Assembly: GCA_964486295.1 (NCBI GenBank)
Contig: CAZAMF010000001.1
Span: forward strand, 186,001-250,000
DNA length: 64,000 nucleotides
Origin: CALBZG01 sp964486295
GTDB lineage: Bacteria > Bacillota > Clostridia > Peptostreptococcales > Anaerovoracaceae
Reading direction: 5' to 3'
Shown: positions 17,902-27,708 of the stretch, piece by piece
Numbering within the stretch: position 1 is the first letter of the stretch
Layout: each line of letters starts with the position of its first letter
The notes under the pieces: generated by a model
Seen by the model: the letters and a program-made list of their open reading frames with translations, nothing else
Told to the model about the DNA's origin: nothing
The model's database searches: none
Program-made: the position numbers and the translations under genes

Positions 17902-17931
17902 AAGGCAGGAGGAGGATCCTTCTCCTGCCTT
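17902..17931 (+). promoter_or_regulatory. Intra-operon hairpin after livK
   Basis: A 10-bp perfect outer stem (17902-17911 with 17922-17931) encloses a further self-complementary core and is not followed by a U-run. Placed between the binding-protein gene and the permease genes, it probably stabilises or partly attenuates the transcript so that the binding protein is made in excess. Confidence 0.55.
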
Positions 17932-17991
17932 ATTTATGGAAAACACTTCATCGGAGGAATTTGACTCAAATATTAAATATTGGAGACAATA

Positions 17992-18885
17992 ATGGATGCT
18001 ACAACATTTTTTCAGAACTGTATAACCGGAATTTCCCTTGGCTCGGCTTACGCGCTCATCGCCATCGGATATACAATGGTATACGGTATACTCAGACTCA
18101 TCAACTTCGCCCATGGAGATATATTCATGATGGCGGGGTATTTTACTATATTTGCCATCGTAAACTTTCGAATGCCATGGTACATTGCAATATTGTTTGT
18201 CATCGTTGCAACGGTTATTCTTGGTGTCGTCATCGAAAAAGCAGCCTATAAGCCTCTTCGGGATGCTCCGAGAATGTCCATCATGATATCCGCAATCGGG
18301 GTATCTTTTTTACTTGAAAACTCGGCAACATACTTATTTACCGGACTGCCCCGCGCATATCCGCAACTTGGATTCATGCAAAAGGTTTTCCATATAGGCA
18401 GTGTTTCGGCGCCCATCGTCACGTTCATCACGCCGATCGTCACTATAATTATGTTGATTGTACTCATATACCTGGTAAATCATACAAAAACAGGAATGGC
18501 CATGAGAGCTGTTTCCAAGGATTTCGAAGCGGCAAAACTAATGGGCATCGAAATAAACAGGATCATAACGATTACGTTCGTCATCGGATGTTCCCTGGCG
18601 GCCATCAGCGCTATCCTCTATTTTTCACCGAGACCTATGGTTTATCCATTCAGCGGCCTGATGCCGGGATTGAAATGCTTTGTTGCGGCTGTCCTTGGCG
18701 GAATCGGGAATATACCCGGCGCCGTTGTGGGAGGCTTCCTCATCGGCATAGCCGAGACGTTCCTTGTAGCTGCATTCCCTTCCATGACGGGATACAGTGA
18801 TGCATTCACATTTGTTCTTCTGATTATTATGCTGCTCTTCAGGCCAACGGGATTGTTGGGCGAGAAGATCGCAGAGAAAGTGTGA
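17992..18885 (+). CDS. livH: Branched-chain amino acid ABC permease LivH
   Basis: This polytopic permease of 297 residues has the family motif LINFAHGDIFMMAGYF near residue 40 and a C-terminal GAVVGGFLIGIAETF. ATG 17992 is chosen because GGAG lies about 6 nt upstream; the in-frame TTG at 17980 overlaps that site. It forms the membrane pore with LivM. Confidence 0.94.
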   Translation: MDATTFFQNCITGISLGSAYALIAIGYTMVYGILRLINFAHGDIFMMAGYFTIFAIVNFRMPWYIAILFVIVATVILGVVIEKAAYKPLRDAPRMSIMISAIGVSFLLENSATYLFTGLPRAYPQLGFMQKVFHIGSVSAPIVTFITPIVTIIMLIVLIYLVNHTKTGMAMRAVSKDFEAAKLMGIEINRIITITFVIGCSLAAISAILYFSPRPMVYPFSGLMPGLKCFVAAVLGGIGNIPGAVVGGFLIGIAETFLVAAFPSMTGYSDAFTFVLLIIMLLFRPTGLLGEKIAEKV

Positions 18886-18889
18886 TGCC

Positions 18890-20035
18890 ATGGGATTTAC
18901 TAACAAAACACTGAACAAATCAACGAAGATGATATTGACACTGATCCTGATCGTGGCCTCACTGGCTGTGGTCTATATGCTTGACAAAGGGATCATCGGG
19001 TCTTCTTATACGGTTAGAATCGTACGTATCGCCGTTATTTACGCACTCATCGGCGTTTCCATGAACCTGGTGAATGGTTTTACTGGAGTTTTTTCTTTGG
19101 GCCAGGCAGGTTTTATGGCCATCGGCGCATACAGCGTGGGCATATTTACGATCCCTGTGGAAGCGAGAGTCAATGTTTATTATCTGGTCCCGATCAGCGA
19201 AAAAATCGCCAACGTCGAATTGCCTTTCTGGTCGGCCTTGCTGATGGGCGGACTGCTGGCGGCCTTTTTTGCCGCTTTGATCGGCGCGCCTGTACTGAAA
19301 TTGAAGAGTGACTACCTTGCTATAGCGACCCTGGGATTTTCAGAGATCATCAGGGCGATCATTGCGAATGACCAGATGTGGCCCATCACAAACGGCTCCC
19401 TCGGATTAAAGAGCATACCGGCCTATACTACGCTATTTACACCGGTGCTGATATCAGCGGGATGTATCGCATTGATCGTGCTGCTCATCAATTCCTCCTA
19501 CGGGAGAGCTTTTAAAGCCATCCGCGAGGATGAAGTCGCTGCGGAAGCCATGGGGATCAATCTGTTTAAACACAAAGAAATGTCCTTCGTCATTTCCGCA
19601 TTCTTCGCCGGCATCGGCGGGGGACTGCTTGCCTGCCACCTGACTTCAATCGACTCCAACCAATTTAAGATCGCAGTCACGTATGAGCTTCTGCTGATCA
19701 TTGTATTGGGCGGGCTTGGAAGTGTCACAGGAACAGTCATATCCGCATTTGTTATTTCGTTCGGCAAAGAGATCCTGAGATGGTTCGACGCAAGCCATTA
19801 TATTGGCGCCTGGCAGATCCCGATCTTCAGACCTGGACTTCGTATGGTGATATTCAGCCTGCTCCTGATGGGAGTCGTGCTGTTCTGGAGTAAAGGACTG
19901 ATGGGACGAAAGGAATTTTCATGGGATGGCATTTACAATGCCATGCGAAAATTCTTCTGGCGGCTGGGGAGGCTGTCCAAAGGAGAATCCGGTGGCGCCG
20001 GAAGGAAGAAGGGGGTGAAAACAGATGCAGAATAA
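18890..20035 (+). CDS. livM: Branched-chain amino acid ABC permease LivM
   Basis: The 381-residue permease carries the LivM motif GVFSLGQAGFMAIGAY and the cytoplasmic coupling segment GRAFKAIREDEVAAEAMGIN that contacts the ATPases. It starts 5 bp after livH and overlaps livG by 11 bp. A basic tail of about 25 residues follows the last helix. Confidence 0.94.
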   Translation: MGFTNKTLNKSTKMILTLILIVASLAVVYMLDKGIIGSSYTVRIVRIAVIYALIGVSMNLVNGFTGVFSLGQAGFMAIGAYSVGIFTIPVEARVNVYYLVPISEKIANVELPFWSALLMGGLLAAFFAALIGAPVLKLKSDYLAIATLGFSEIIRAIIANDQMWPITNGSLGLKSIPAYTTLFTPVLISAGCIALIVLLINSSYGRAFKAIREDEVAAEAMGINLFKHKEMSFVISAFFAGIGGGLLACHLTSIDSNQFKIAVTYELLLIIVLGGLGSVTGTVISAFVISFGKEILRWFDASHYIGAWQIPIFRPGLRMVIFSLLLMGVVLFWSKGLMGRKEFSWDGIYNAMRKFFWRLGRLSKGESGGAGRKKGVKTDAE

Positions 20036-20879
20036 TGCGGAAGTGAAACCTAATGTCCTTCATGTCAGCGATGCTACGATGCAGTTTGGCGGCGTAGTAG
20101 CACTGAACAATTTAACGCTGGATGTCAACAAGGGTGAAATAGTAGGCCTGATCGGACCGAACGGCGCCGGCAAAACCACGGCATTCAATGTCATAACAGG
20201 TGTTTATCCGCCTACCAACGGTGCGATCTATCTGAACGGGGAAATGATTATCAGCAACCATCCGCAAGGGAAGATGAAAAAACTCTATGCGGGGCAAAAC
20301 AACGGGAAGTACGAGACGGTCAAAGTGCTGACTCCGGATAAGATCACAAAAAGAGGAGTAGCCAGAACATTCCAGAATATAAGGCTCTTCAAAGAACTCA
20401 CCGTATATGAAAATGTATTGATCGCTCAGCATGTCAAGCTGAAGGCGAATTTGCTCACGGCCACACTGAAAATCAATCGCCATGAAGAAAAAGCGATGCA
20501 TGAGGAAACTCTCAGGCTGTTGGAAATACTGGGTCTCATCGATGTGAAGGATGATATGTCGACGTCGTTGCCTTACGGAAAGCAGAGGCATCTGGAGATT
20601 GCACGCGCTTTAGCTACGGAGCCGCAGTTATTACTTCTGGATGAGCCGGCAGCGGGTATGAACCCTCAGGAATCCGATGAATTGATGCATTTCGTGGGAC
20701 GCATCAGAAAAGATTTTAATTTGTCTATTCTGATGATCGAGCATCATATGCAGGTGATCATGGGCATATGCGACCGTATTTATGTCCTGGACTACGGTTC
20801 ACTGATAGCCGATGGAACTCCTGTTGAAATCAGACAGAATCCAAAAGTAATCAAGGCTTATCTGGGGGTGGATGACTGA
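20025..20879 (+). CDS. livG: Branched-chain amino acid ABC ATPase LivG
   Basis: This 284-residue ATPase has Walker A GPNGAGKTT, a long insertion between Walker A and the Q-loop typical of LivG, the variant signature LPYGKQRHLEIARAL and Walker B LLLLDEPAAGMNP. Its stop overlaps the start of livF by one base. Confidence 0.95.
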   Translation: MQNNAEVKPNVLHVSDATMQFGGVVALNNLTLDVNKGEIVGLIGPNGAGKTTAFNVITGVYPPTNGAIYLNGEMIISNHPQGKMKKLYAGQNNGKYETVKVLTPDKITKRGVARTFQNIRLFKELTVYENVLIAQHVKLKANLLTATLKINRHEEKAMHEETLRLLEILGLIDVKDDMSTSLPYGKQRHLEIARALATEPQLLLLDEPAAGMNPQESDELMHFVGRIRKDFNLSILMIEHHMQVIMGICDRIYVLDYGSLIADGTPVEIRQNPKVIKAYLGVDD

Positions 20880-21583
20880 TGCTGAAAATAAGAGATCTGC
20901 ACATATATTACGGAGGGATCCATGCCCTACGCGGTGTGAGTCTGGATGTACCGGACGGCCAGATCATTTCATTGATAGGAGCCAATGGAGCAGGCAAGAG
21001 CACCACGCTGAAGGCGGTCATGAGCCTGATCCCGAAAGCACAGGGCACGGTTGAATTTGACGGTGTCGATATTACAAAAATGCAGACCCGGGACGTGGTC
21101 AGACAAGGTGTCGTGTTATGCCCTGAAGGACGGCGTGTTTTCCCGGATCTCACCATTGAAGAAAACATGACAATGGGCGCATACCTTCGAAAAGACAAGG
21201 AAGGCATTGCAAAAGATACAAAATGGGTATATGAACTGTTTCCAAGACTTTACGATCGTAAATGGCAGCTTGCGGGCACGATGTCCGGCGGCGAGCAGCA
21301 GATGCTGGCTGTAGGCAGAGCTTTGATGAGCAAGCCGAAACTGCTGATGATGGATGAGCCTTCATTAGGACTGGCACCTCTGGTCGTCAAGAGCATTTTC
21401 GAGATCATCAAGGTGATCAATGCCGCCGGTGTAAACGTTTTGCTGATCGAGCAGAATGCCAAAGCGGCACTGGAAATTTCGGATTATGCATATGTTATGG
21501 AAACAGGGGTAATTACTTTGTCAGGCGCCGGAAAAGATCTTCTGGTCAATGACAAGGTCAAAGCAGCATACCTGGGAGAATAA
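20879..21583 (+). CDS. livF: Branched-chain amino acid ABC ATPase LivF
   Basis: This 234-residue ATPase has Walker A GANGAGKST, signature MSGGEQQMLAVGRAL and Walker B LLMMDEPSLGLAP. It pairs with LivG to energise the LivHM channel. Overlap with livG and the 26-bp gap to the next gene indicate one operon. Confidence 0.95.
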   Translation: MLKIRDLHIYYGGIHALRGVSLDVPDGQIISLIGANGAGKSTTLKAVMSLIPKAQGTVEFDGVDITKMQTRDVVRQGVVLCPEGRRVFPDLTIEENMTMGAYLRKDKEGIAKDTKWVYELFPRLYDRKWQLAGTMSGGEQQMLAVGRALMSKPKLLMMDEPSLGLAPLVVKSIFEIIKVINAAGVNVLLIEQNAKAALEISDYAYVMETGVITLSGAGKDLLVNDKVKAAYLGE

Positions 21584-21609
21584 TCAGGCGGCGGCTTCGG
21601 AGACGGGCA

Positions 21610-22854
21610 ATGGGAAGATTGAGAAAGATTTACACAATCATATTAATAATGGTCACGCTTTCGGCTTTAACGGGATGTCAAACTCTCGATAATTTCGTTT
21701 CCACATGGATAACCCATGAGGCCGTAGAGCGTTCCGTGATCCGGATCGGGGTTTATGAACCGTTATCCGGGGAAGACCGCGAATCCGGGAAATTGGAAAA
21801 AATGGGCATTGAACTGGCCCATCAATTATACCCGACGGTCCTGGGGAAGGATGTCGAACTGGTTTACGGCGACAATCAATCGGATGTATATGTCGGCGAA
21901 ACGGTGGCCCATGATCTGGTGGAAAAGAGAGTCAGCGTGGTGCTGGGAAGTTACGGCAGTGTCAATTCCCTGGTGGCAGCGCCGATCTTCGACGAAGCCA
22001 AGCTGCCGGCAATCGCAATAACGAATACAAATCCGCTGGTTACAAGCAACAATCCCTATTATTTCAGGGTATGCTTTGTGGAATCGTTTCAGGGGATCGC
22101 CCTGGCGAAATACACGGTACAAAAACTGGGCGTGCTGCAGGCAGCAGTGCTGATGCCCCGGGATGACGAAAGAGCGCAGGCTGTAGCCCAGTCGTACAGG
22201 GATAAAATGAACCAGCTGACGGGAAATCAGGATTCAGTTTCCCTATCGGTGGAATTCGATTCGGGTGCGGAGGACTTTACAAGCCAGCTGAACAGGATCA
22301 AGGACTCGGGGATCAAAGTATGCTTTGTACCTGCCGGTGTCCATGATTCCATCAGAATATTGAATACGGCAAAGCAGCTTGAAATGTCATGCCTGTTTTT
22401 AGGGACGGATGACTGGGAAGATGATGCCATCCGTTATCAGACCGGATTGGAAGGCGCAGATCATATCGCTTTTTCTGCACTTTTTGATGAAGCGGCGGGC
22501 ACCTCGGAAACCGATAAGTTTATGGCGGCTTTCAGGGCTGAATACGGCGAAGATGCGGTACCCGAACAGGCAACCGTACTGGCATATGATGCTTATCTCA
22601 TAGCGATCAATGCCATCAGAGAGGCCGGCACCGCCACCAGAGGAGAGCTGATTGCGAGCCAGATCCTCGCTCAGCATGAATTTGAAGGGGCTTCCGGGGC
22701 TATCAGCTTCAATGAAACCGGTGACCCGACCAAATCTGTGGCTATAAAAACCGTCCTGAATGACGAATTTAAAACCATATACACGGTGAAACCAAGCTGG
22801 GTAGTGATGTCACAGGAAGAATTTGAGAAACTGAACACTCAAAATAAACAATAA
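21610..22854 (+). CDS. Second liv-type substrate-binding lipoprotein
   Basis: The 414-residue protein has a lipobox (LTGC, Cys at about 23) and the same fold as the LivK protein, including the matching segments IRIGVYEPLSGEDRESG and NNPYYFRVCFVESFQG. It is clearly a diverged paralogue of the first gene of the operon. Two binding proteins sharing one transporter would widen the substrate range. It ends the operon. Confidence 0.9.
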   Translation: MGRLRKIYTIILIMVTLSALTGCQTLDNFVSTWITHEAVERSVIRIGVYEPLSGEDRESGKLEKMGIELAHQLYPTVLGKDVELVYGDNQSDVYVGETVAHDLVEKRVSVVLGSYGSVNSLVAAPIFDEAKLPAIAITNTNPLVTSNNPYYFRVCFVESFQGIALAKYTVQKLGVLQAAVLMPRDDERAQAVAQSYRDKMNQLTGNQDSVSLSVEFDSGAEDFTSQLNRIKDSGIKVCFVPAGVHDSIRILNTAKQLEMSCLFLGTDDWEDDAIRYQTGLEGADHIAFSALFDEAAGTSETDKFMAAFRAEYGEDAVPEQATVLAYDAYLIAINAIREAGTATRGELIASQILAQHEFEGASGAISFNETGDPTKSVAIKTVLNDEFKTIYTVKPSWVVMSQEEFEKLNTQNKQ

Positions 22855-22923
22855 ACGATAACGAATAAATGATATAATATATTAGTAGGATTAAAGATTA
22901 AAAATTATCTGGAGGGATTAAAA

Positions 22924-23145
22924 ATGGAAGATAAAATCAAGGAAGCGATAGAACAGATCAGACCTTTTTTACAGAGAGATGGCGGCGACATTGAATTTGT
23001 AGAATATACAAGTGACAATGTTGTGAAAGTCAGACTGCAGGGCCATTGTGCCGGCTGCCCGGGCGCACGCATGACATTATCCAATGTAGTTGAAAGGATT
23101 CTGAAAGAATCATATCCGGAAGTCGAAAGAGTAGAAGCAGTATAG
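22924..23145 (+). CDS. NifU C-terminal domain iron-sulfur scaffold
   Basis: The 73-residue protein is a stand-alone NifU C-terminal (Nfu) domain with the cluster-binding motif CAGCPGARMTL, CxxC at about 41-44. It carries Fe-S clusters to apo-proteins; users in the window include the ferredoxin and the glycyl radical activase. TATAAT at 22873-22878 and GGAGGG give it its own start signals. Confidence 0.93.
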   Translation: MEDKIKEAIEQIRPFLQRDGGDIEFVEYTSDNVVKVRLQGHCAGCPGARMTLSNVVERILKESYPEVERVEAV

Positions 23146-23182
23146 GAACAGCATTCACCGGCACCGGAACGAAGGAATAGAC

Positions 23183-24430
23183 ATGAACCTGAGGAAGTTG
23201 TTTTTGATTATGCTGGCCGTGTTGATGATAGCGAGCGCTTTTTTTGGCTACTCGCTATTTTTTACTGCCGGAAACTCCGCGCCTGAAAAGCAGACGACTG
23301 ATGGAAAAGAACCGGTGAACAATACAGTCGATATCGAAATCCTTTGCGTGGGGGATATCATGGTCCACCAGCCGCAGTTGAATGCCGCGAATAACGGCGA
23401 CGGAACCTATTCCTTTGATGAGAACTTCACCTTTGTGAAGCCTTATATTGAAAAAGCAGACCTGGCGATCTGCAATCTGGAAACCACATTCGGCGGAGAG
23501 CCCTATACCGGTTATCCCACATTCAGTACGCCGGACAACCTTGCTGTAACGCTCAAAAACATAGGATTTGATGTAGCCTCCACAGCCAATAATCACGTGA
23601 ATGACCGGGGCCTTTCAGGCATCGACAACACTGTCAGCGTGCTCCTCTCCAACGAATTTGTGGTTACCGGCAGCAGAAACAATACAGAGAGCGCGAGATG
23701 GGCTGAAAGCGTTGTAAAAGGTGTACGAATCGGGACGCTTTCCTATACCTATCAGACACCGTCTGTGCCCGGCAGTGTTTCCATCAACGGAAACTATGTT
23801 TCGGAAGAGATTGCCGCGAGGCTGAACTCGTTTGGATATGAGGACTCAGATGCTGAAATCGCAAAAATCGATCAGCAGATTTCAGAAATGAAGAGCGCAG
23901 GGATCGATATTGTGGTGCTGTACTTGCATTGGGGCGAGGAATACCAGCTGACCGCCAATGCCTACCAAAGAACCTTCGCGGAAAGACTTGCGTCGAATCC
24001 GGATGTGGACGTCATATTCGGCTCCCATCCGCATGTTTTGCAGGAAATGGAGATCTATAACGGACGAACACCGGTGTTCTTCAGCCTGGGAAATTTCATA
24101 TCCAACCAAAGGACGGAGACTGTAAACAACCGTTATACGGAAACCGGTGCCATAGGGAGAGTTGATCTGGTCTATGACACAGACAACAAAAGCATTGTGA
24201 AAGCGGACGCTGATGCCGTGCCGACCTGGGTTGAAAAGTATTTAGCCGAAGGGAAAACACGATATTCCATCATTCCATTGGATGACAATCTGGACAGCAA
24301 CCCGGTGCTGGCCGCATCGGGACATCTTCAGCGGGCGCAAAACGCTAATAACGATGCCATAGAAAGACTGGGAACGCTGCAGTTGGCTGCAGACTATTTC
24401 AAAGAAGAGGGTGCGGGAGAAAGTGATTAA
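23183..24430 (+). CDS. CapA-family metallophosphoesterase-like membrane protein
   Basis: The 415-residue protein has an N-terminal membrane helix (about 5-27), then a CapA/PgsA domain with metal motifs CVGDIMVH, AICNLETTFGG, STANNHVNDRG, YLHWGEEY and FGSHPHVLQ. Family members act outside the membrane and are linked to poly-gamma-glutamate synthesis, but no pgsBC genes are here, so the substrate is unknown. It overlaps the peptidase gene downstream. Confidence 0.88.
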   Translation: MNLRKLFLIMLAVLMIASAFFGYSLFFTAGNSAPEKQTTDGKEPVNNTVDIEILCVGDIMVHQPQLNAANNGDGTYSFDENFTFVKPYIEKADLAICNLETTFGGEPYTGYPTFSTPDNLAVTLKNIGFDVASTANNHVNDRGLSGIDNTVSVLLSNEFVVTGSRNNTESARWAESVVKGVRIGTLSYTYQTPSVPGSVSINGNYVSEEIAARLNSFGYEDSDAEIAKIDQQISEMKSAGIDIVVLYLHWGEEYQLTANAYQRTFAERLASNPDVDVIFGSHPHVLQEMEIYNGRTPVFFSLGNFISNQRTETVNNRYTETGAIGRVDLVYDTDNKSIVKADADAVPTWVEKYLAEGKTRYSIIPLDDNLDSNPVLAASGHLQRAQNANNDAIERLGTLQLAADYFKEEGAGESD

Positions 24431-25874
24431 AGAATTAACAAAAGAAACAATCATCTCAGAAGTCGAAAAAAACAGAGATGCGATGATCGAGTCACTGAAA
24501 GGCCTTATTCAGATCAAAAGTGTCAAAGGGGATGAGACGATCACTCCTTCGGGCAAGCTCCCTTTTGGAAAAGGCGTTCATGAGGCGCTGCTTTATATGG
24601 AGCGTCTGGCCGATCAGGAAGGCTTTCAATTCGAAAACATAGATAATTACGGCGGCCATATCGATTTCGGAGGGAATACAGAGGAAACCATGGGGATCCT
24701 GGTCCATCTCGACGTGGTTCCCGAAGGCTCGGACTGGGATTATGACCCGTATGGCGGTGAAGTGGTGGGCGACCGGCTGTATGGCCGGGGCACATCAGAC
24801 GACAAAGGCCCGGCCATTGCAGCTTTTTATGCCATGAAGGCCCTCAAGGATCTGGGCTATGTTCCGGACAAAAAAGTCCGCCTTGTCCTGGGGCTCGATG
24901 AGGAGACTGGCTGGAATGGCATGGAGTATTACCTGAAAAAAATCGGGGCTCCGGATTTCGGATTCACGCCGGATGCCGAATTCCCGGCCATCCACGGAGA
25001 AAAAGGGATCCTGGTATTTGACATCGCGAAAAAACTATCCAAAAAAATCGGCTTGGGGCAGGGCTTTGTGCTGAGTTCTCTCAAAGGCGGCTCGGCAGCG
25101 AATATGGTGGCGGATCATGCCAGGGCGGTACTCAAGAATAATGACACTTCGCAATACGCGATATTAAAAGAAAAAGTACAAAACTATAAACAGGATAAAA
25201 AAGTCCGGATGCAGTGCAAGCCTACCGGAAAAAGCTTTGAGATCACGGCATACGGGGTCTCTGCCCATGGAGCGCGTCCTGAACAGGGCGTCAATGCCAT
25301 ATCGATCCTCATGGATTTCCTGGGCACGTTGACATTCGTTGAAGACGACGTCAATGATTTTATCGGATTTTTCAATCAACACATCGGATTCAATTTGGAC
25401 GGAGCTGGCCTCTCCATCGATTTTTCGGACCAGGAAAGCGGCAAGCTGGTTTTCAATGTGGGAATGGCTCATATGGACAGGAACGAAGCCAGAATCACCG
25501 TCAATGTCAGATATCCGGTCACGATGACCGATGACGAAGTATACAGCGCTATGATGCCGCTCCTTTCGGATTACGATCTGGGCGTGATCAAAACCACTCT
25601 GCAGAAACCGATCTATTTTGCGGTGGATCATCCGATGATCGTGACGCTGATGGATATTTACCGGGAACATACCGGAGATGACCGCACACAGCCACTTGTG
25701 ATCGCAGGCGGGACTTATGCAAGAGCGGCCCAGGGCTTTGTGGCTTACGGCCCGGCATTCCCGGGAGACAAAGAAGTCATGCACCAGAAGAACGAATATG
25801 TCGAGATCGACAAAATGATCAAAGCGGCGGGGATCTATGCGGACGCGATCTACAGGCTCACTCGGATTTCATAA
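24423..25874 (+). CDS. pepV: M20 dipeptidase (PepV type)
   Basis: The roughly 483-residue metallopeptidase cleaves N-terminal residues from dipeptides in the cytoplasm. The metal and catalytic motifs are GILVHLDVVPEG, LYGRGTSDDKGP, VLGLDEETGW and the C-terminal VIAGGTYAR. The start is uncertain: GTG 24423 (GGGAG just upstream) or GTG 24411, both overlapping the end of capA. Such peptidases fit amino-acid-fermenting metabolism. Confidence 0.92.
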   Translation: MIKELTKETIISEVEKNRDAMIESLKGLIQIKSVKGDETITPSGKLPFGKGVHEALLYMERLADQEGFQFENIDNYGGHIDFGGNTEETMGILVHLDVVPEGSDWDYDPYGGEVVGDRLYGRGTSDDKGPAIAAFYAMKALKDLGYVPDKKVRLVLGLDEETGWNGMEYYLKKIGAPDFGFTPDAEFPAIHGEKGILVFDIAKKLSKKIGLGQGFVLSSLKGGSAANMVADHARAVLKNNDTSQYAILKEKVQNYKQDKKVRMQCKPTGKSFEITAYGVSAHGARPEQGVNAISILMDFLGTLTFVEDDVNDFIGFFNQHIGFNLDGAGLSIDFSDQESGKLVFNVGMAHMDRNEARITVNVRYPVTMTDDEVYSAMMPLLSDYDLGVIKTTLQKPIYFAVDHPMIVTLMDIYREHTGDDRTQPLVIAGGTYARAAQGFVAYGPAFPGDKEVMHQKNEYVEIDKMIKAAGIYADAIYRLTRIS

Positions 25875-25879
25875 TATAC

Positions 25880-25909
25880 TTGAAAAAACCCTTGAAATTG
25901 GAATATAAT
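25880..25909 (+). promoter_or_regulatory. Promoter before the ECF S-component gene
   Basis: TTGAAA (25880-25885), 18 nt, TATAAT (25904-25909). The short leader has an AAGGAGA ribosome site and no FMN riboswitch. Confidence 0.55.
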
Positions 25910-25957
25910 ACTTAAGCTGATCCACAAGAATAACTTGGTTGACAAGGAGAAGACAAA

Positions 25958-26509
25958 ATGACAAATAACCTGAATACCCAGAAAAGCACGGTAAAACTGG
26001 CTAAGATGGGAATGCTTGTTGCGATATCGGTGGTTCTGGTCTACCTGATCCATTTCCCGATTTTCCCGGCGGTGCCTTTCCTGGAATATGATCCGGCGGA
26101 TATATCGATCCTGATCGGCACATTTGCCTTCGGCCCATTGGCGGGACTTGGCCTTACGGTCGTCACCGCTGTGGTGCAGGGCGTCACGGTCAGCGCCCAA
26201 AGCGGCGTGTATGGAATCATCATGCATATCATTGCCACCGGCACCTTCGTGATCGTTGCAGGAAATATTTACAAGACCGGGAAATCCAGGAAAAGAGCGG
26301 TCGTTGCGTTAATTGCCGGTACGCTGGCCATGACGGCCATTATGGGCCTGGCGAATCTGGTGGTCACGCCTTTATTCATGGGTGTTCCAAGATCCGTGGT
26401 GATGGACCTGATGCCGTTTATTTTAGGCTTCAATCTGGTCAAAGCAGGAATCAATTCCGTGGTAACATTTCTGTTATACAAACGGATTTCTAAATTCCTT
26501 AGAAAATAG
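25958..26509 (+). CDS. ribU: ECF transporter S-component, riboflavin-type
   Basis: This 183-residue membrane protein with about six helices matches vitamin-binding S-components. The segment FPIFPAVPFLEYDPADISILIG resembles RibU, which captures riboflavin and relies on a shared ECF energising module encoded elsewhere. No FMN riboswitch precedes it, so riboflavin specificity is likely but not proven. Confidence 0.75.
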   Translation: MTNNLNTQKSTVKLAKMGMLVAISVVLVYLIHFPIFPAVPFLEYDPADISILIGTFAFGPLAGLGLTVVTAVVQGVTVSAQSGVYGIIMHIIATGTFVIVAGNIYKTGKSRKRAVVALIAGTLAMTAIMGLANLVVTPLFMGVPRSVVMDLMPFILGFNLVKAGINSVVTFLLYKRISKFLRK

Positions 26510-26520
26510 TGGGGAAAACA

Positions 26521-26961
26521 ATGCCTTGCGAATATACTCAATATGTGATCCGGAATGAAGAAGATACCAGAAATTTCGGAATGAAATTGGCGGAAAAACT
26601 GCAGCCGGGCTCGGTGGTGGCTTTATCCGGAGATCTGGGAACAGGAAAAACCACTTTAACGAAATATATAGCGGAAGGGCTTGGGATAACCGAAAATGTT
26701 ACAAGCCCTACTTTTACGATTATCCGGGAGTATGAAGGCGGCAGACTGCCTCTTTATCATTTCGATGTCTATCGCGTGAAGGATGAAGAGGAACTGTTCG
26801 AAATCGGATACGAAGATTATTTTTACGGGAACGGTGTTACGGTGGTGGAGTGGGCGGACCAAATCGAAGCGCTGATCCCCGATCACGCGATCCGGATCTT
26901 TATCAAATACGGGGACACTGAAAACTCCAGAAAATATTATGTGAAAGGGTTCGGAGAGTGA
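26521..26961 (+). CDS. tsaE: tRNA t6A synthesis ATPase TsaE
   Basis: The 146-residue P-loop protein has Walker A GDLGTGKTT, then SPTFTIIREYEG and YHFDVYRV. It works with TsaB and TsaD to place threonylcarbamoyl on A37 of ANN-decoding tRNAs. ATG 26521 follows GTGGGG by about 6 nt. Its position upstream of tsaB, rimI and tsaD is the common Bacillota arrangement. Confidence 0.96.
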   Translation: MPCEYTQYVIRNEEDTRNFGMKLAEKLQPGSVVALSGDLGTGKTTLTKYIAEGLGITENVTSPTFTIIREYEGGRLPLYHFDVYRVKDEEELFEIGYEDYFYGNGVTVVEWADQIEALIPDHAIRIFIKYGDTENSRKYYVKGFGE

Positions 26962-26967
26962 TAGCGT

Positions 26968-27708
26968 ATGTATATACTAACCCTGGAGACCACAGGGCCC
27001 AAGGCATCTGTGGCCATCATCGATCAGGACGGCAACATAGCGGATATCAACGGGGATGAGCTGCTCAATCATCTGAAAAGTGTCATGCCCATGACTCAGG
27101 AGCTGATTCAAAAGCTGGGTATTTCTATGAAGGATATAACGGCTGTGGCGGCTTCAAAGGGCCCGGGCTCCTTCACCGGGATACGGATCGGCGTCTCGGC
27201 GGCCAGAGCATTGGGACAGGCCTTATCGGTTCCCTGCATCGGCGTTCCCACGTTGGAAACCTTCCGATACAATGTTGACGGAAACGATCAGCAGATCAAC
27301 GAAGCCATCATTTGCCCTATATTTGATGCAAGAAGAAATCAGGTCTACAGCAGCGCGTATTTCGGTGATAAATTGGTGGTCCCGGGCGGTGCCTATACCT
27401 TGACGGAACTGCTGGAAAAACTCCGTGAGGCGGTCGATATAAGCGTATCACTTCCAAAAAACTTCATGTTTTTTGGAGATGGAATAGATCAATATGAGAA
27501 CAAGATTTTGGAATGGGCTGAAGGGACCGGGCTGGGCGTCCGCTTTGCACCGGTGGAAATCAGATATCAGAGAGCCTCTTCCGCTGCCAGGCTGGCATTA
27601 CAGTACTATTTAGCCGGGCGGACAGAAAACTACAATGAACTGAAGCCGGATTATATGAGGCTGGCTGAAGCGGAACGCAAACTGAGGGAGCAGAAACTCA
27701 ATGGATGA
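26968..27708 (+). CDS. tsaB: t6A synthesis protein TsaB
   Basis: The 246-residue ASKHA-fold partner of TsaD shows ILTLETTGPKASVAII at the start and KGPGSFTGIRIGVSAARAL near residue 65, the TsaD-like signature that has lost the metal site. It overlaps rimI by 8 bp. Confidence 0.95.
   Translation: MYILTLETTGPKASVAIIDQDGNIADINGDELLNHLKSVMPMTQELIQKLGISMKDITAVAASKGPGSFTGIRIGVSAARALGQALSVPCIGVPTLETFRYNVDGNDQQINEAIICPIFDARRNQVYSSAYFGDKLVVPGGAYTLTELLEKLREAVDISVSLPKNFMFFGDGIDQYENKILEWAEGTGLGVRFAPVEIRYQRASSAARLALQYYLAGRTENYNELKPDYMRLAEAERKLREQKLNG

Noticed and set aside
25870..25957. FMN riboswitch expected before a riboflavin S-component
   Set aside because: The leader is only about 45 nt and lacks any conserved RFN helices.
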